Source: Emydura subglobosa
Taxonomy: Eukaryota > Chordata > Testudines > Chelidae
Length of the DNA stretch: 64,000 bases
NCBI GenBank assembly: GCA_007922225.1
Contig: ML679959.1
Location: forward strand, 23,968,118 to 24,032,117
Direction: 5' to 3'
Shown here piece by piece: positions 1 to 12,289 of the stretch. Each line of letters opens with the position of its first letter. Position 1 is the first letter of the stretch. The notes beneath the pieces were generated by a model. It was given only the letters and a program-made list of their open reading frames with translations, was not told the origin of the DNA and made no database searches. Both the position numbers and the translations under genes were made by a program.

Positions 1-637
1 TAAAATATTTTGCAATTTGAAAATATAGACAACCATTAAGACCACTTATCACATTAAACCTCACATCAGTGGATTCTTAGAACCACTGTTAACAGTACAG
101 GATTCAAGGTGTCTGGAGCTCCATTAAAGCAGCACCATTTTAAGCAGAATAAAGTAGTTAGCCTTGTGAGGGTGAAGTAAACATGCAACGTAGCATGGGT
201 CAGATAAATACACCACAAGACAATGAACTGATCACATGTGCACTGCAGTTTTCATGTTGCACAACTGCACACAAATTTGAGTTTTCAAAAAAGTGCATTT
301 TGTTTCCACTCAGAACATCCTGCTATATCACATCATTTTTAAGATTTCACCATTTGCTGGGAGATACTCTTTCAGAACTACACAGCTTTTCAGCTGTTAC
401 CTGCACCTTCTCCCAGCATCACCTCCAAAGAAGTCACATCTGAACTCCCTTCATGTGGATAGGGAAAACCTAATGGGACAGAAGCTAGTCTGTTTCCCCA
501 TTACACTCAAGTGACAAGGATTCTGAATGGATATTAGTTACAGACCCCTTTAAAAAGTCTGTTAAGTGTCCTACACAGTTGTGAAACCCGAAACCTATGC
601 AACACGCAAGCAGCTTTTTTAACTACACTATCAATAC
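1..637 (-). other. EIF4A2: EIF4A2 intron downstream of exon 4 (partial)
   Basis: No exon is seen. In mammals further snoRNAs (SNORA63, SNORA81, SNORA4) sit in later EIF4A2 introns; no H/ACA hairpin-hinge-hairpin could be assigned here by eye. Confidence 0.5.
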
Positions 638-777
638 CTGTTGAGCCAGTTCTCTGGTAGGGGCCAATACTAGTGCTTGGGTCTCCTTGAGATCAATCTC
701 CAACTGCTGCAGGATGGAAATAGCAAATGTGGCTGTCTTGCCAGTACCTGACTGAGCTTGAGCAATCACATCATACC
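638..777 (-). CDS. EIF4A2: EIF4A2 coding exon 4 (Walker A)
   Basis: A 140-nt exon encoding [20 protein letters not shown], then [20 protein letters not shown] and RELAQQ. It contains motif I (P-loop) and motif Ia. The acceptor lies at 778-779 and a GTATTG donor at 632-637. Confidence 0.95.
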
Positions 778-2882
778 CTAAAAAAAGTAGGATATACATT
801 TACTGCTCCCACACAAGTCATTCATTAATTCTATTCCTTTTGAAATAAGTGATCAGTCATTAAGAGCTCTCTCCATTTCAGGTCAGTCCCGAAAGATGGT
901 ATACCATCATCTCACTTGTTCAAGCAAAGATTAAAAACAAGTGTCATCAACACACTAAGTATAACATAGTATATACATTTAAAAAAATCTCTTTTTAGTT
1001 CACTTGTGTTGTCACTATTAGCAGATAGATGCACCAGACTTTTGTGCTCACCTACCTTTGATACATGGAATAATAGCTCTCTGTTGAATAGCTGAAGGCT
1101 TCTCAAAACCATAAGCATAAATCCCCCTGAGAAGGGATTCTTTTAAATTCATATCATCAAAATTGTCAACAATTTCATTCCAATTGCTCTGTAAGAAAAA
1201 GCAGGTTTACTACATTGATTAGCTACCTCCATACTTGATTTGAGTCTAAATATTATGCACTTGCTCACCTCAATGACACCATCAGGGTCCATTCCCTCTG
1301 GGCCACCATGGTCTCTGTTACCAAGAAAGAGCAGGCCATTAACACTCTTTGCAACTAACAAACCGCATGGGGAACAGGACCTCATCTTGCATACCACTAG
1401 CTAGCATTGCCCACACCAAATTGGAACTTGAGCCAGTGATGGATTACTCTAGCAAGTACTTTGGTATTTTGCCAGCATGAGTACTGTCACTTCTGCCCCA
1501 GAGATGCCATTGCCCCACACTTTGTGTCAGGCTCAGTCACTATTCATTCATGAGCACTATGCCACAGTGTAAGATCATCAGAAATCTTTACCCTGCAGCA
1601 AACCACAGGGGCAAACTACAAGTGGCAGCACAGCTTGCTTCCCCACAGCAAGGCTAGCAACAAGGCTTGAGGAATAGCAGGCCCCAACATGCAACACTTC
1701 CCCTGTAGCAAACATAGGCCCAGGGCAGAGACTACAAATCCCATCCCAGCACTCCCCTCACAGCAAAAAAATCTGCTCTACAGGTAGCACTGCATGCTGG
1801 GAACTGTAGTCCCTGCCAGAGAGAAGTGCCCATACTGCACATTGTAGACTAGCTCATTGGTTCCCACACTGGGGATATGTGGGAGTCGAGCTGGGAGCCC
1901 AGCCAGACGTGGGGCTGTGAGCTCAGAGAGCTGCCGCCCACAGTGCTGTGAGACCCTAGCCCAGCAGAGAAACATGGGGGAGAGGAAGTAAGTGGTGACA
2001 GATACCGCTCACACACACCCCCACCCCCGCACAGGGACCATGAGGCAGGGGAGCGAGGCGCAACGCTCCCCCCTCACAGCTTCCTTAGGGTGCATGGAGG
2101 AGCTGCATTCGAGGGGATGGGGGCGAGCAGTAATACCAGCTGCTCTGTACATATAGGTCAGTTTCCCGGGGAAGGGGGGCAATGAGGAGCCCAGGGGGGC
2201 CGGGGCGAAGGGGGAGCCCACGGGGTCGCACTTGGAGGCTTGCTAGGTGAAAGGGCGGAGAACTGCTCTAGCAGAACCAGGAGTGACGTATGCTGGCCGG
2301 CTTCGATAAGGATGTGCTGAATTGCACCCCCAGCTGAGGCGGACAAACTCTCGCGAGAGCTCCACCCCATGGGATTGCGCAAGATGAGGACACTGAACAA
2401 ACGCCGGAGAAACGCGACCGGCGTTTGCCTTGAGGGCCGCGCCCCTCCCCCTCTGCATGAAAATGGATTCGCCCGAAGCCGGGCCTATGAAGCACTGGAG
2501 TGAACCAACAGCGGGAATCCTGGGGGGATATAGCGCCGAAGGGCCATGGCCGGCTCCTCTCAGGGCTAAACCATTGGGGGGGGGGAGGGCCGTAGGAGCG
2601 GTGTATGGAGCCCCCGAAACAGCCAAGATGCGAGAAAAACCGGCCTACAAGGGGACATCTAGACAGAACCATATAGGATGGGAGCGTAAGGAGACCCTCC
2701 CCCCCACCCGAGATGGTACTTCCCACCAATGGTAACGACCCGCCATCGCACGCGCTTCTCCCCACCCGTCCTTTTTGCCCTTCAAAATCGCCTCAGAATA
2801 AATAAACCAGCAAGGCCCCAACATGTTCCCCCTCCCCTCAACCCACCCCATACCTGCTATAATCCGTAGAACCCCCTGACAT
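638..2882 (-). CDS. EIF4A2: EIF4A2, eukaryotic initiation factor 4A-II, 5' four coding exons (gene runs off the window)
   Basis: DEAD-box RNA helicase of the eIF4F cap-binding complex, cytoplasmic; it unwinds 5'UTR structure in an ATP-dependent way. Coding exons on the minus strand: 2854-2882, 1269-1314, 1056-1188 and 638-777 (348 nt, 116 codons), all with AG/GT borders and joining phases. The translation starts [10 protein letters not shown], runs through [14 protein letters not shown] and the Q-motif region ([10 protein letters not shown]), then Walker A AQSGTGKT and motif Ia PTRELA. The N-terminal MSGG with [12 protein letters not shown] is the EIF4A2 rather than EIF4A1 form. Positions 1-637 are the following intron; the C-terminal three quarters lie outside. 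The next gene upstream on this strand is KNG1, 16.7 kb away, as in human. Paralogue confusion is unlikely given synteny and the intronic SNORD2. Confidence 0.95.
847..917 (-). ncRNA. SNORD2: SNORD2 (snR39B) box C/D snoRNA in EIF4A2 intron 3
   Basis: On the minus strand a 71-nt unit starts AAGTGAGATGATGG (box C) and ends CTGATCACTT (box D). The terminal AAGTGA/TCACTT pair forms the closing stem. An internal CTGA (D') follows the guide segment ATCTTTCGGGA, and TGAAATG can serve as C'. Sequence, size and host agree with SNORD2, which in mammals lies in an EIF4A2 intron and is assigned to 2'-O-methylation of 28S rRNA (human G1509). It sits about 70 nt upstream of the exon 4 acceptor, the usual spacing for intronic box C/D snoRNAs released by splicing. 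Confidence 0.93.
1056..1188 (-). CDS. EIF4A2: EIF4A2 coding exon 3 (Q-motif)
   Basis: A 133-nt exon encoding [20 protein letters not shown] through [15 protein letters not shown] to IPCIK. It holds the aromatic and Gln residues of the DEAD-box Q-motif that contact adenine. Donor GTAGGT. Confidence 0.95.
1269..1314 (-). CDS. EIF4A2: EIF4A2 coding exon 2
   Basis: A 46-nt exon encoding [16 protein letters not shown], with a CAG acceptor and GTGAGC donor. It begins with the last base of the Arg codon started in exon 1. Confidence 0.93.
2854..2882 (-). CDS. EIF4A2: EIF4A2 coding exon 1
   Basis: The ATG is at 2880-2882 and the exon encodes MSGGSTDYS plus two bases of an Arg codon, followed by a GTA donor at 2851-2853. 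Its 29-nt coding length equals the short first coding exon of mammalian EIF4A2. It is separated from exon 2 by a 1.5-kb intron. Confidence 0.9.
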
Positions 2883-2920
2883 GTTCCGATATCCAAACCC
2901 CACGTCTGTTCTCTCCTCAA

Positions 2921-2960
2921 CTGAAAAGGCTGGCGCGACCGCGACGTCCGCTTTATATAC
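2921..2960 (-). promoter_or_regulatory. EIF4A2: EIF4A2 core promoter: TATA box and TOP-like start
   Basis: The minus strand reads TATATAAA at 2952-2959. About 25-30 nt downstream is CCTTTTCAG (2921-2929), a C followed by pyrimidines that fits a 5'-terminal oligopyrimidine start. The resulting 5'UTR is roughly 45-50 nt to the ATG at 2882. Several CpGs surround it. The start site is inferred from spacing only. Confidence 0.7.
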
Positions 2961-2982
2961 ACATCCTGCCGCCGGGACTCAT

Positions 2983-5495
2983 TCCGCCTTTCGGAGCGGA
3001 GGGATATGCATATCGCCACACAGTCCAATACACAATATGCCATGTTTAGGGCTCGCATGCGTCACGGATGTCCCCACTCAGATTAAGTGTGCTATTTCCC
3101 GTGGGGTTCGTAAAGCGGAAAGGGCCAAAAAAGCGGGCGCCTGGGGAACTATTTTTTTGTGTCTCGGAGGCGGCAGGATATTGCAGCAGTTGGGGTGTGA
3201 GCCTGAACGGTTCCTTCCTCCGTCCTCCTGCTCAGCCCCCACCGCCCGCCACCGGCACACGCGGGGTTTACCCGCCTGGCCCCTGCTGCAGCCAGAGCCT
3301 TAGACTGGTGGGGGAGGGGAGAGAGTAGAGACTGCGGGGAGCTTGGAGAAGGGCCAGAGGAGAGGGAGGAACAGGGGCAGCTGAGAAAGGGAAGGGGGCT
3401 TAGGGAGGGAATGTGAGTCCCACCCGGGAAAGAGGGGAGCTTTGGGGTGGAGGAAAGGGGGGGGTGTCCTGTTGGGAGGGTTCACAGGTCAAAGTGGGAG
3501 CATCAGCAAGCAGGGTTGCCCCTTAGCAGGATTTTATCACCAGTCTTGCACTGTTACTGTTACTCCTGGGCTCCAGGAGTCAGGGGATTATGTGAGACTC
3601 TCCCCTTTCATTTACCACTCTCCAAAAAAAAAAAAAAAAGGAGGGGGGAGGGGGGCTGGAAAACCGAACTCAGAAAGTTTCCAAAACAAGCGGGCGGTAA
3701 AAGAAACTCAAATAGTCAAAATAAAAAACCTGCTGGGGATTTTTAAATCAATCTTGTGATTTTGGGAGGCGGGGGTGATTCGGTAGTTATGAATGCATGG
3801 AGTTGGCAATGCTGGCATGGGGGGAAAAGGGAAGGAGAGGCTGTGGAGCTCTGAAGAAAGGGCTGTGTCGAAGCAGTCCAGGGAATAGATACCAGGGGAT
3901 GAAGGAGTAGGATGGAATGAATGCAGGAGAAGATGACCCTAGTGGAGACGGTTGCAGATAGGGAGATGTTGCTGTCTGTACTGATTGGCTAGAAGGGTGA
4001 TTTCTACAGCCATCTTGCTGTTTAATTCAGGTGCTCAGATACCGTGGTGATGGGTGCTGTATAAAAACCTGGATAGGTAAAATAGATTAGCTTCAAATCC
4101 TGTTGTGCTGTGGGCAGCATTGAAATTAATGTTTGATTGATTTGTTTCTGAGGTAGCAGAAACTGGCGGAGGGGATTGTAAAACAGAGTTAAAAAGTGGG
4201 TATGTATTCTAAATGAAGGTATCCTTGGGGGATGTTTGTGTGGGAATTAACCTGTGCCATCGCTAGGATTGCTGCTGCTTTGTTTGTATGTGATGGAAAA
4301 GTTGTTGTGACAGATTGCTATTGACCGTATGGCAATGTGTCAGGAAATATTGTTTTGATGGCACAATCTAAAATAAAACAAGATAATACATTAAATAAGT
4401 AAATTCTTATTGTGCAAGCTAGGTCAAAATGGCCAATGGTGGTATGCTAGTTGCTTTTATACCAATAAAAAAATATTGCTTCATTTACTACACTTATCAG
4501 AATTATTGAAAGAGCTTTTTCTCTTCACATTTGTGACAATGGGACTCTACAATAAGGTAAAGCTGATCAGTACAAGGGACAGAAGTTTATCAGTGGCCAG
4601 ACTGAGTGGAATTAAATCCCCTAGGAACCAAGGATCATCACAAACCTCACCACCTTCCACTCCAAGTGCAAGATGCATTTCTTTGACCTTGCCTTCTGTA
4701 ACATAAACAAATAGCAATATGTATGTTTAAATAACAAAACACCCCCTCCCCATCCTATTAAAACAAGACACTACATTGCATATACTTCTGCCCCTCAGGA
4801 GAGGATGAGAGAACAAACAATGTGATATACTGGAAGGGGCTCAGATATGATGGTGATAAGTGTGGTAAATAAAATGTTGCCCTCTTTTGACCTGAGCATC
4901 TATTCAAAGTTTGGGATTCTGGGGATGTTCCAGTTCAAAGGAGAAATTGATGGAGTTTTTTATTTTCTTTGATACAATCTTGTTTATTTTCAAGGAATAT
5001 AAGTGTTTTTTACAATTATCTTAAGTGAAAGGTGTATTTGTACATCAGTTTTAATGAGGTTTTAACTCAGCCCATAACAAGGTTTCACCCAACTCATAAC
5101 CCTAGACAGAATAGAATAGAATCCAGACAGTTTCACAGTGTAAACTGTTCTTAACCATTGATAGCAGTGTTCATGAAGTATTATTCCTCAGGATGTGAAA
5201 GTAGCAGGATGGGTAGAAGAAGGAAAGTGGTTGGGGCATATGTCAGGTAGGGAGGGTGTGAGAGCCTTGGAGACAGGCTGTGACCCTAAAAGCATCTCAG
5301 TGCCAGAGTGCAAGGGGTTCACTGGGATCAGGTAATGAGTTTCATCTGGCCAATTCCCTTATGTCATAACCTATATCTAATAGGTGTCATGTAAGGTATC
5401 ATTAGAAAGCCCCTAACAGATGTGTGGTAAAGCAATGGTATATGTGCTCGTGGGGTACTCAGAGGTCTCCCAGGGGGTACTCAACTCATCTAGAT
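2983..5495. other. Intergenic spacer upstream of EIF4A2, no gene seen
   Basis: The first kilobase is purine-rich with G-runs (3300-3480) and an A16/G-rich tract near 3626-3655. The remainder is AT-rich single-copy-looking sequence. Open frames here have no recognisable protein content. Confidence 0.5.
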
Positions 5496-5930
5496 CAGTG
5501 TTTCTCAACTGGGGACTGGCATGGGACAGGTTTAGGAGGTGTCACAAGTGGAGGGCCGGCATTAGGGGATGGCAAGCAGGGCAATTGCCTGAGGTTCCAC
5601 ATCCCATGGGGCATCGTGAACCTAAGTTACATGCTTCAGCCCTATGGGCTGGGGCTCAGACTTCAAACAAGGTTCACCAGTGAAAAACAGACTCAAGTAC
5701 CACACTGAAATGTAAGTACAATATTTATATTCCAATCAATTTATTTTATAATTAGAGGGTAAAAGTGAGAAAGGAAGCAATTTTTCAGCATTAGTGTGCT
5801 GTGACAGTTTTGTATTTTTATATCTGACTTTGTAAGCAATTAGTTTTTAACTGAGTTAAAACTTGGGGTATTCCAAACAAATCAGCCTCCTGAAAGGGTT
5901 GTAGTAGTTTGGAAAGGTTGAGAACCACTG
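5496..5930. mobile_element. hAT-type non-autonomous DNA transposon (Charlie-like)
   Basis: The ends are CAGTGTTTCTCAACTGG and GGTTGAGAACCACTG, the inverted-terminal sequence typical of hAT/Charlie elements. The interior 5690-5860 is the reverse complement of the interior of the element at 47272-47668 (shared tract from the TATTTATATTCCAAT region through TTTTTCAGCATTAGTGTGCT), so both belong to one family in opposite orientation. No transposase frame remains. Confidence 0.7.
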
Positions 5931-6676
5931 TGGTAAAGGCCTGAAGAACAGTTCAAATGTGAAGGACATATGGGACTAAAATGCGTTTCAACCAGAAAAG
6001 TCTGGGGAGTGGATAAATTGTCTGGAAAAAATCTAAAGAAAGACCGATGCCTCCATCTGGATGCAATTGCAGACATTTGGCCATTCATGGGCACATCAGA
6101 GGTTACAGGGACAGATCAATTTGCATTGTAGAGGAAGAATGAGATACCTAAGGGCACACTGAAGGGGTTCCTCCTAGAGGCTGTTCCAGAACTGGAGGTA
6201 TAGCACTGATCCTGTGGATCTGAGACACCAAGTTATTGGGCTCAACATACGGGTAGGTAACTAGGTGAAATGTAATGACCTCTGGTATACAGGAGGTAAG
6301 ATTAGATGATTTAATGGTCCTTTGCAGCATTAAACTCTATGAACTGAAATCCTTTGCATTGTGAGATCTCAGTGGGATCTTGACCAAGTTAATGAGAGCT
6401 CTTTGATTCAGCTCATTAAGTAGTTGTGCATTAGGCTTAATATGTACAATTTTCAAAAGCCCTTAAGTGACTTGGGAGCATGTCTCATCAAAAGTCAATG
6501 GGATTTAGGCTCCTAATTCACATAAGTACTTTTGAAAATTTTACCTAATATCTATTCCATTTTATACTAGATTTTTGGAATATTCCAAGATCCTTTCTCA
6601 AGGCACTGGGCCACACATTGGTGGATCTATTATAGTGCCAGTCTTTTCCCCCAATCCAATCAGACTGTCCTGCCTT

Positions 6677-6995
6677 CATAGACTTTAAGGCCAGAAGGGA
6701 CCATCATGATAATCTAGTGATTCTAGTCTGACCTACTGCATGTTGCAGGCCATAGATCCTTGCCCATCCACTCCTGTAATAGACCCATAACCTCTGGGTA
6801 AGTTACTGAATTTCACAAATCATGATTTCAAGACTGCAAGTTACAGAGACTCCACCATTTACTTTAGTTTAAACCAGCAAGTGACCTGTGACCCATGCCC
6901 CATGCTGCAGAGGAAGGTGAAAACCCCCCAAGGTCTCTGCCAATCTGACCTCGGGGAAAATTCCTTTGAGTCTTTCTTTCCTTAAACAAGGAAAA
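6677..6995 (-). mobile_element. CR1-type LINE 3' end fragment
   Basis: Starts CATAGACTTTAAGGCCAGAA and continues through GGGACCATCATGAT, the reverse complement of a common CR1 subfamily 3' end. A related copy is at 33462-33650. Confidence 0.6.
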
Positions 6996-7329
6996 TACCT
7001 ACAATGTAACTGGGATATGCTTTTGAAATACTATATTTCAGTAAAAGATTTGTGATGTTCTTATGATTTTCCCAGCTAATAGGAAGCATGCTGACCCAAT
7101 AAAATCTCAAAGCATACAATTTTTTCTGTTGAAATATTTAGGTCTTCTCTTTCTCATATTTAATATTTCTTTATTGATCATTAAATCCTCTACATACTGC
7201 AGACCTAAGAGATACAATTGTAATAATAACTGGGTGTCTTGAGTCTTCTGTTTGATTTGGAGTCAGATTCTAACCTTCAGATTCTCACCACCGAACAGAG
7301 GAAAAGAGTTGAGTGGTTCAGGCCCAGGA

Positions 7330-7610
7330 CTGGAAGCTGGGAAATGCTGGCTCTGTTCCCCACTGTGTCACACACTTGTGATGTAGCCTTAGGCAAGTCA
7401 TTTAGGGGCTGACTTCACCATTGAAATCAATGGTTTTGTCATTGGTTTCAAGTGGAACAGGATCAAGTCTTTGTCTACACTTTAATTTCCTCTTCTCTAA
7501 AGTGGGGATAGTAATAACTCCTTCACATGGGTTTTGTGAGGGCAAATCAAATGTTTGTGAAGAATGTTGAGATCCTTAGTTGGAAGGTGCTTTAGAGTAC
7601 AAAGTATAAT
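7330..7610 (+). mobile_element. MIR-like SINE remnant, interrupted
   Basis: Fragments typical of MIR are present: CACTGTGTCAC...GTGATGTAGCCTTAGGCAAG, then TTAATTTCCTC and AAAGTGGGGATAGTAATAA, ending in AAGGTGC. An insertion of about 60 bp splits it. Confidence 0.5.
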
Positions 7611-8969
7611 AAGTTAATGGAAGCTGAGTGCATGTGTTTGAGGGCAGAGTTTGTTCTTTAGATTGCAAGAAAAAAGATGGCTAGAAAAATTAAGCAAGTG
7701 ACAGCTGCTGATATCATCCTGAAAAAGTACTGCATTTACATTTATTTTTCAGGCCAAGTGGAAGACTTCTGCACTACCATGGTACACTGTACTTCATGTA
7801 CATTTGTCAGAAGCAGTCTGCAAAAAATAAGAGTGGTGGCTGCCTCAAAAATTCTGAGAAAAGGTAAATTTGAAAATATTTATTAATTTGAGCAAAATCT
7901 TGATATTGATCTGTTTTTCTTCATAGTACAATTTAATCCTTCATATGATATATTTATTCTCTTGGTTGTTCAGTTTGGCGTCCACAGATGAAACTCAAGT
8001 TTATAACTGCCAAGTTAAATTAACTTCAGTTTGTACCAAAGTAGTCACATTTACTTCTACTTATCTAACAACTGCTACGGCCTGGCCCTGCTCATCATGT
8101 TGATTCCTTTTAGTGCGGGTTCCTTTTCCCTTTGAATTAGACATTCTGCAGTCATGCATCTCAGTCCTGCTAATAGTGAAATCTATTGATTGTTCATTGT
8201 TAATTAGAATTATAGTAATTTACATAGATACAAAATTGATGGCAACTATTGAGTGAAGAAATTAAATCTAGTTAAACTGCTGTATACTAGGAAGTTGAAT
8301 TTCTTGTGTGGCTGCTGGTTGTAGTAGGTTATATACCCAATATTAATGATTAAATCAGATATTTAAAATAAAGGATGCTCTTAAAATAATATATATTTAC
8401 ACCAAGAAGGATAATGGATAATTTTGCTGTTTGAAATAAATGCAAAATAATTCAATTTACAAGTGTACTAACTATGGTGCTATATAAGTAACAACATAAG
8501 TGTGAGTGGTTGCTCAGCCAACTATCTGGTTAAAACAACAGCTGACTGGCTCTTTATCAACTGGTAAAACACTGCACAGAAGAGTTCAGGTTTTAAATGT
8601 CTTTCTAGGCTTTTATTGTCAGAACATTAAAAAAATTAGCCTTATAACCGTCAGGAAAGAAATGACACAAGGTATTCACCTCTCTGGATTGTAAGCATTC
8701 TTTGCTTGTTTTGCCCTTCATGTGTCAGCCAAATGTAGCAAAAGTTTCCATGCTTTACTCTGGATGGACATTTTTACTTCCCTCACTGAGTATTCTGCAG
8801 CATTTATACAATCTATCACAATAAGTAAATGTTAACAATTAGGACAGTTCACTGCATCATTAACTGTAAACAAAGAGTATATTCAGAACCAAAACACGCA
8901 CCATCTTCAGGGCAAACATATATTTCTAAAGGATCTTAGTTTAGCCTTTATTTTTTTAACAAAATATGG

Positions 8970-9135
8970 TGGAGTAGTTAGAGCAGGTGATTGAGAATCA
9001 GAACTCCTGAGTTCTATTTCTGACACTGTTATGAAACTATGGGTGAGTAATTTCAACTCTCCGTGCCTTGCTTAAACCTGTTTTATAAAATAAGGATAAT
9101 AATCCTTTCCTGCCTCACAGGGATTTCTTAGATTT
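8970..9135 (+). mobile_element. MIR-like SINE
   Basis: Shows the tRNA-derived A/B-box-like start (AGTTAGAGCA...GAGTTCTATTTCTG) followed by the MIR core with AATAAGGATAATAATCC and GCCTCACAGGG. Confidence 0.55.
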
Positions 9136-12100
9136 GGGCAGTTCAGGGCAGAAATCATATTTTTGTGTGCGTGTTCCTACAATGCCTCGACCAATGGAGC
9201 ACCCAGTTCTGAGTGGGGCCTTTAATAAATAGCAGTTAATCAAGGGATGTTGTGAGGCTTAATTATCTGATGTTTATAAAAACTCTTTGAGATTCTTGGA
9301 TGAAAGATGCTAGGCATGGTCTATATTACATCTTTTTAACTAGTTAGTGACATAGCTGGGGGTAAACATGTCCACAGAGCTAAGAATGTTTCACCTAGCC
9401 TTTCAACACAAGTTGTCTTCATGTAACTTTCTGTTGTACTGTTTATGTGCTATTTTTTGGAGTGTGGTTAGGACTACCAAGACATGCGGTGTGGACCAGT
9501 CCTCCTTTCCAGCTGTCTGTGTAATAGGACTTCCTACAGTAGTGCTTGTGCAGCTATGTGTGCATGGCCTTTGACTACAGTGGTCCTACAAGCCACCGAC
9601 AAATTGATATAAATGATTACATGAGGTGCAAGGCAGTGAAGAATCAGCCCTTCTATCCATAGCTCAGGCACTACTATGTAATAGCTCCCCAGATTTTCCC
9701 AGAATGCATTAATACAGACTCAGCAGTGTGGTAGGTGTAGATGCACAAACATGTTTGTTATAAGGTTTTGTTGTGAAAAAAGCTGCTGTTTGGACACAAC
9801 AGTGTTTGGTGTAAATGATTCAAATAACAGTTTCACAAACTTATTACTAAAACATAGCACAAGGGCACAGCATAAGTCAAATAATAAACTGCTCTGATGG
9901 CTCAGTTTTGGGTCACAAACGTCATCCAGTAATTTCCAGATTTTTGCTGTGAGTTTTAATATAGTCGTATGCCAAATATTTCTTTGATGCCAGGAAAACA
10001 AAACTGAAAAAAGCCCCAGTCTCTCAAGCCGCATATGCTGCTATGCAGATTAGAGTATAGTCTCATTTTAGTGTGCAGAACTTCATGCACAAAATGTGCC
10101 GAGTGGTGCAGCAAAATAGGGAGTTATCAAGAGTTACAGTGGCAATCGTTAGTGCTAATGCAGAGCATGCACTTTAGCACAACATGTCACAGCAGTCAGC
10201 AGTAACCAGAAGCTTTGTTCCTTACACAGCAGGAACCAGAAATGACCATTCACATTCAGCTACAGAAATACATTTATTTATTACTTTATCTCCTTTTTGT
10301 CACAGTGCTTCCTTTAAAAGCCTCTCATGAAGTGTGCTTCTGAGTCTCATATAGTGATTTATTTGCTATTCTATTTAGCATTTATTCGCACCCCATTTTT
10401 TGATTAATTTGTAAGTGGGGGAAACCTAGGAAATGCCCCTTTCTAATCAATGAGTTTCCTGGCTGTAGATGTTCAATGACCTCTCAGTCAGGGAATATTT
10501 TGTTTCTGTGATAACTACTGTTCTGTAGCTTGTATTATCATTTCCAAATATACTCTGATGCACAATTGACCTTGGTCTGAAACTGCCAGACCCTTATATG
10601 GCTTTACATTTTTTCTTCCTCCAGGAATTTCACAAGTAAATCACTGATTTTATATAGGTGTCATGTTGAATAAAGGCTTATTCAATTTATGCACAAAATA
10701 TTTAAAACTCTTTCAGGACCCCACTTGGACATGATATTTTATCTATGGACCATGTACCCAAAGCACAAAAGAAGATGGTTATAAATGGTTTTATTATAAA
10801 TACATTAAAGGAATTTTCTGATTTCCTTTAATGCCTTTCATTAGTGAGAGCAACATTAGCTATCTGGAAAATACATCTTAGCAATCCTAAAGAACAAATT
10901 CACTTGCAAAATGCACATTGAAATTGCATTTGCTAATATACTGTGCAAATAAATCATGCCTCTGTATGCTGAATGAAGAAAATGAAAGTGAGAGATGCGA
11001 AGGATTGATGTCTCAAGCTGTTGCTGGAATAGAGCTGCTGCTCAAGAAAAAGCAGCAGCATGGATTTCTTCTGCTACTGAAGGTAAGAGGAGGGCACTGG
11101 AAAGACTTGGGGGAAGGGAGAGAGAGCAAGTTGGTGGCCGTGCTGTCAGAAAAGGAAATTCGTTTCAGTGCTTTGTTTCATCTCAACTGCTTAGGGTGGC
11201 AACAATGAGCACACTCCCCTGCTCTCTGGAGGAAATATTGCAAAGGAAGGAGGAAGAAGAGCTGCTACTTTATCATTTAGAAACTGTTGCTGCTTCTGAA
11301 TTACCATTTGACACTGCTGTGTACTATAAATATTATCCTAATGAGCAAAAGCAACTGTGAAAGAAATCCAGTATGGTGAATCAGCAACAAGAAAAAGTAA
11401 TGCTAAATACCCGATCTTGAACACATCAATGTTGTGTGTATAAAGATAGTTTAATTGTTGTTTACTATAATGGCTGTTAATTGTACAGTGCCCTGAGTGC
11501 CTTCCTACGAAGAATGGAGGTGATTTCTGATACAATTTTTAAGATAGATCAATCTTTGGACATGCCTTAGATTAGATATAATATGAGTGAAAAATATAAT
11601 TACTAAAACATCTCACTGCTAAATAATGGTACTCAAAATACTTTTGTCAGTTGTGGAGAGTCAAGAAGTGGCTTCGGATTTGCAAAGTGGAATTCTGCAA
11701 AGTGGTTGAGCCTTGCAGAGTGAGCTGCAGAATGATCCTTCCTTAAGTGACTGTTGTTGAATTCTCCACATCTGCTTAGCCTCTCTGTCATATCTTGCAG
11801 TTCTTAGCTCTCCTTCCTTCCCCCTCTCATCCCAGGGACTCTCTCACTGGTTCTCCACTTCTTCCAAGATCCATTGAAGGCAGGTTTAGCCATATGTTTT
11901 ATGCAACAGACCCAATACGATAGGAAGTCAGGTCTATCCCCTGCTAAAGCCAGTCTATGCTGCTCTGGTGCCATAAAGGAGCCTTAAAGATGGCAAAAGC
12001 AGACCTAATAGAATATTCACAGTATAGTGGCCATGTGCCAATTCCCCAAACCCCAAAGTGTAGTGGGATGCCAAGACTGGAGGAATTAGATGATAATTTG

Positions 12101-12289
12101 CTGCTGTCTCAGATCCTCCCCTTCTAGGACCTCCTTTTCTACCAATCTGCCACCTAGAACTGCCTTTATTGTTGATCTCCTTCCTCTCAATCATCTATGG
12201 GACCTCCTTGTGTTTCTGCAGGAGTTAGAGGGAGAGTGAGCAGAGCACTGTGCATTCCAGCTCTTCAGGCCTATAGAGCAGTCAGTTGG

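Larger units (their letters stand above)
2150..3300. promoter_or_regulatory. GC/CpG-rich island around the EIF4A2 first exon
   Basis: This stretch is much richer in CG dinucleotides than the AT-rich surroundings and covers exon 1, the promoter and the start of intron 1. It fits the CpG island of a housekeeping gene. Several overlapping open frames here are by-products of high GC content. Confidence 0.65.
5931..12289. other. Intergenic spacer with scattered SINE and CR1 remnants, no gene
   Basis: Contains a CR1 3' end (6677-6995) and MIR-like SINEs (about 7330-7610 and 8970-9135). The rest, notably 7620-8960 and 9140-12280, is AT-rich with no recognisable gene. A 121-codon plus-strand frame at 10995-11360 matches nothing I know. 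Confidence 0.45.

Noticed and set aside
1..637. H/ACA snoRNA in the EIF4A2 intron
   Set aside because: Expected from mammals in other introns, but no hinge box with a terminal ACA at the right spacing could be shown.
2243..3303. Multiple overlapping 80-165-codon frames on both strands
   Set aside because: Typical of GC-rich island sequence around the EIF4A2 promoter; no domain or codon signal.
10995..11360. 121-codon plus-strand frame (EEEELLLYHLETVAASELPF)
   Set aside because: No recognised domain, no splice or promoter context, and low-complexity Glu/Leu. Treated as chance or an old unidentifiable element.
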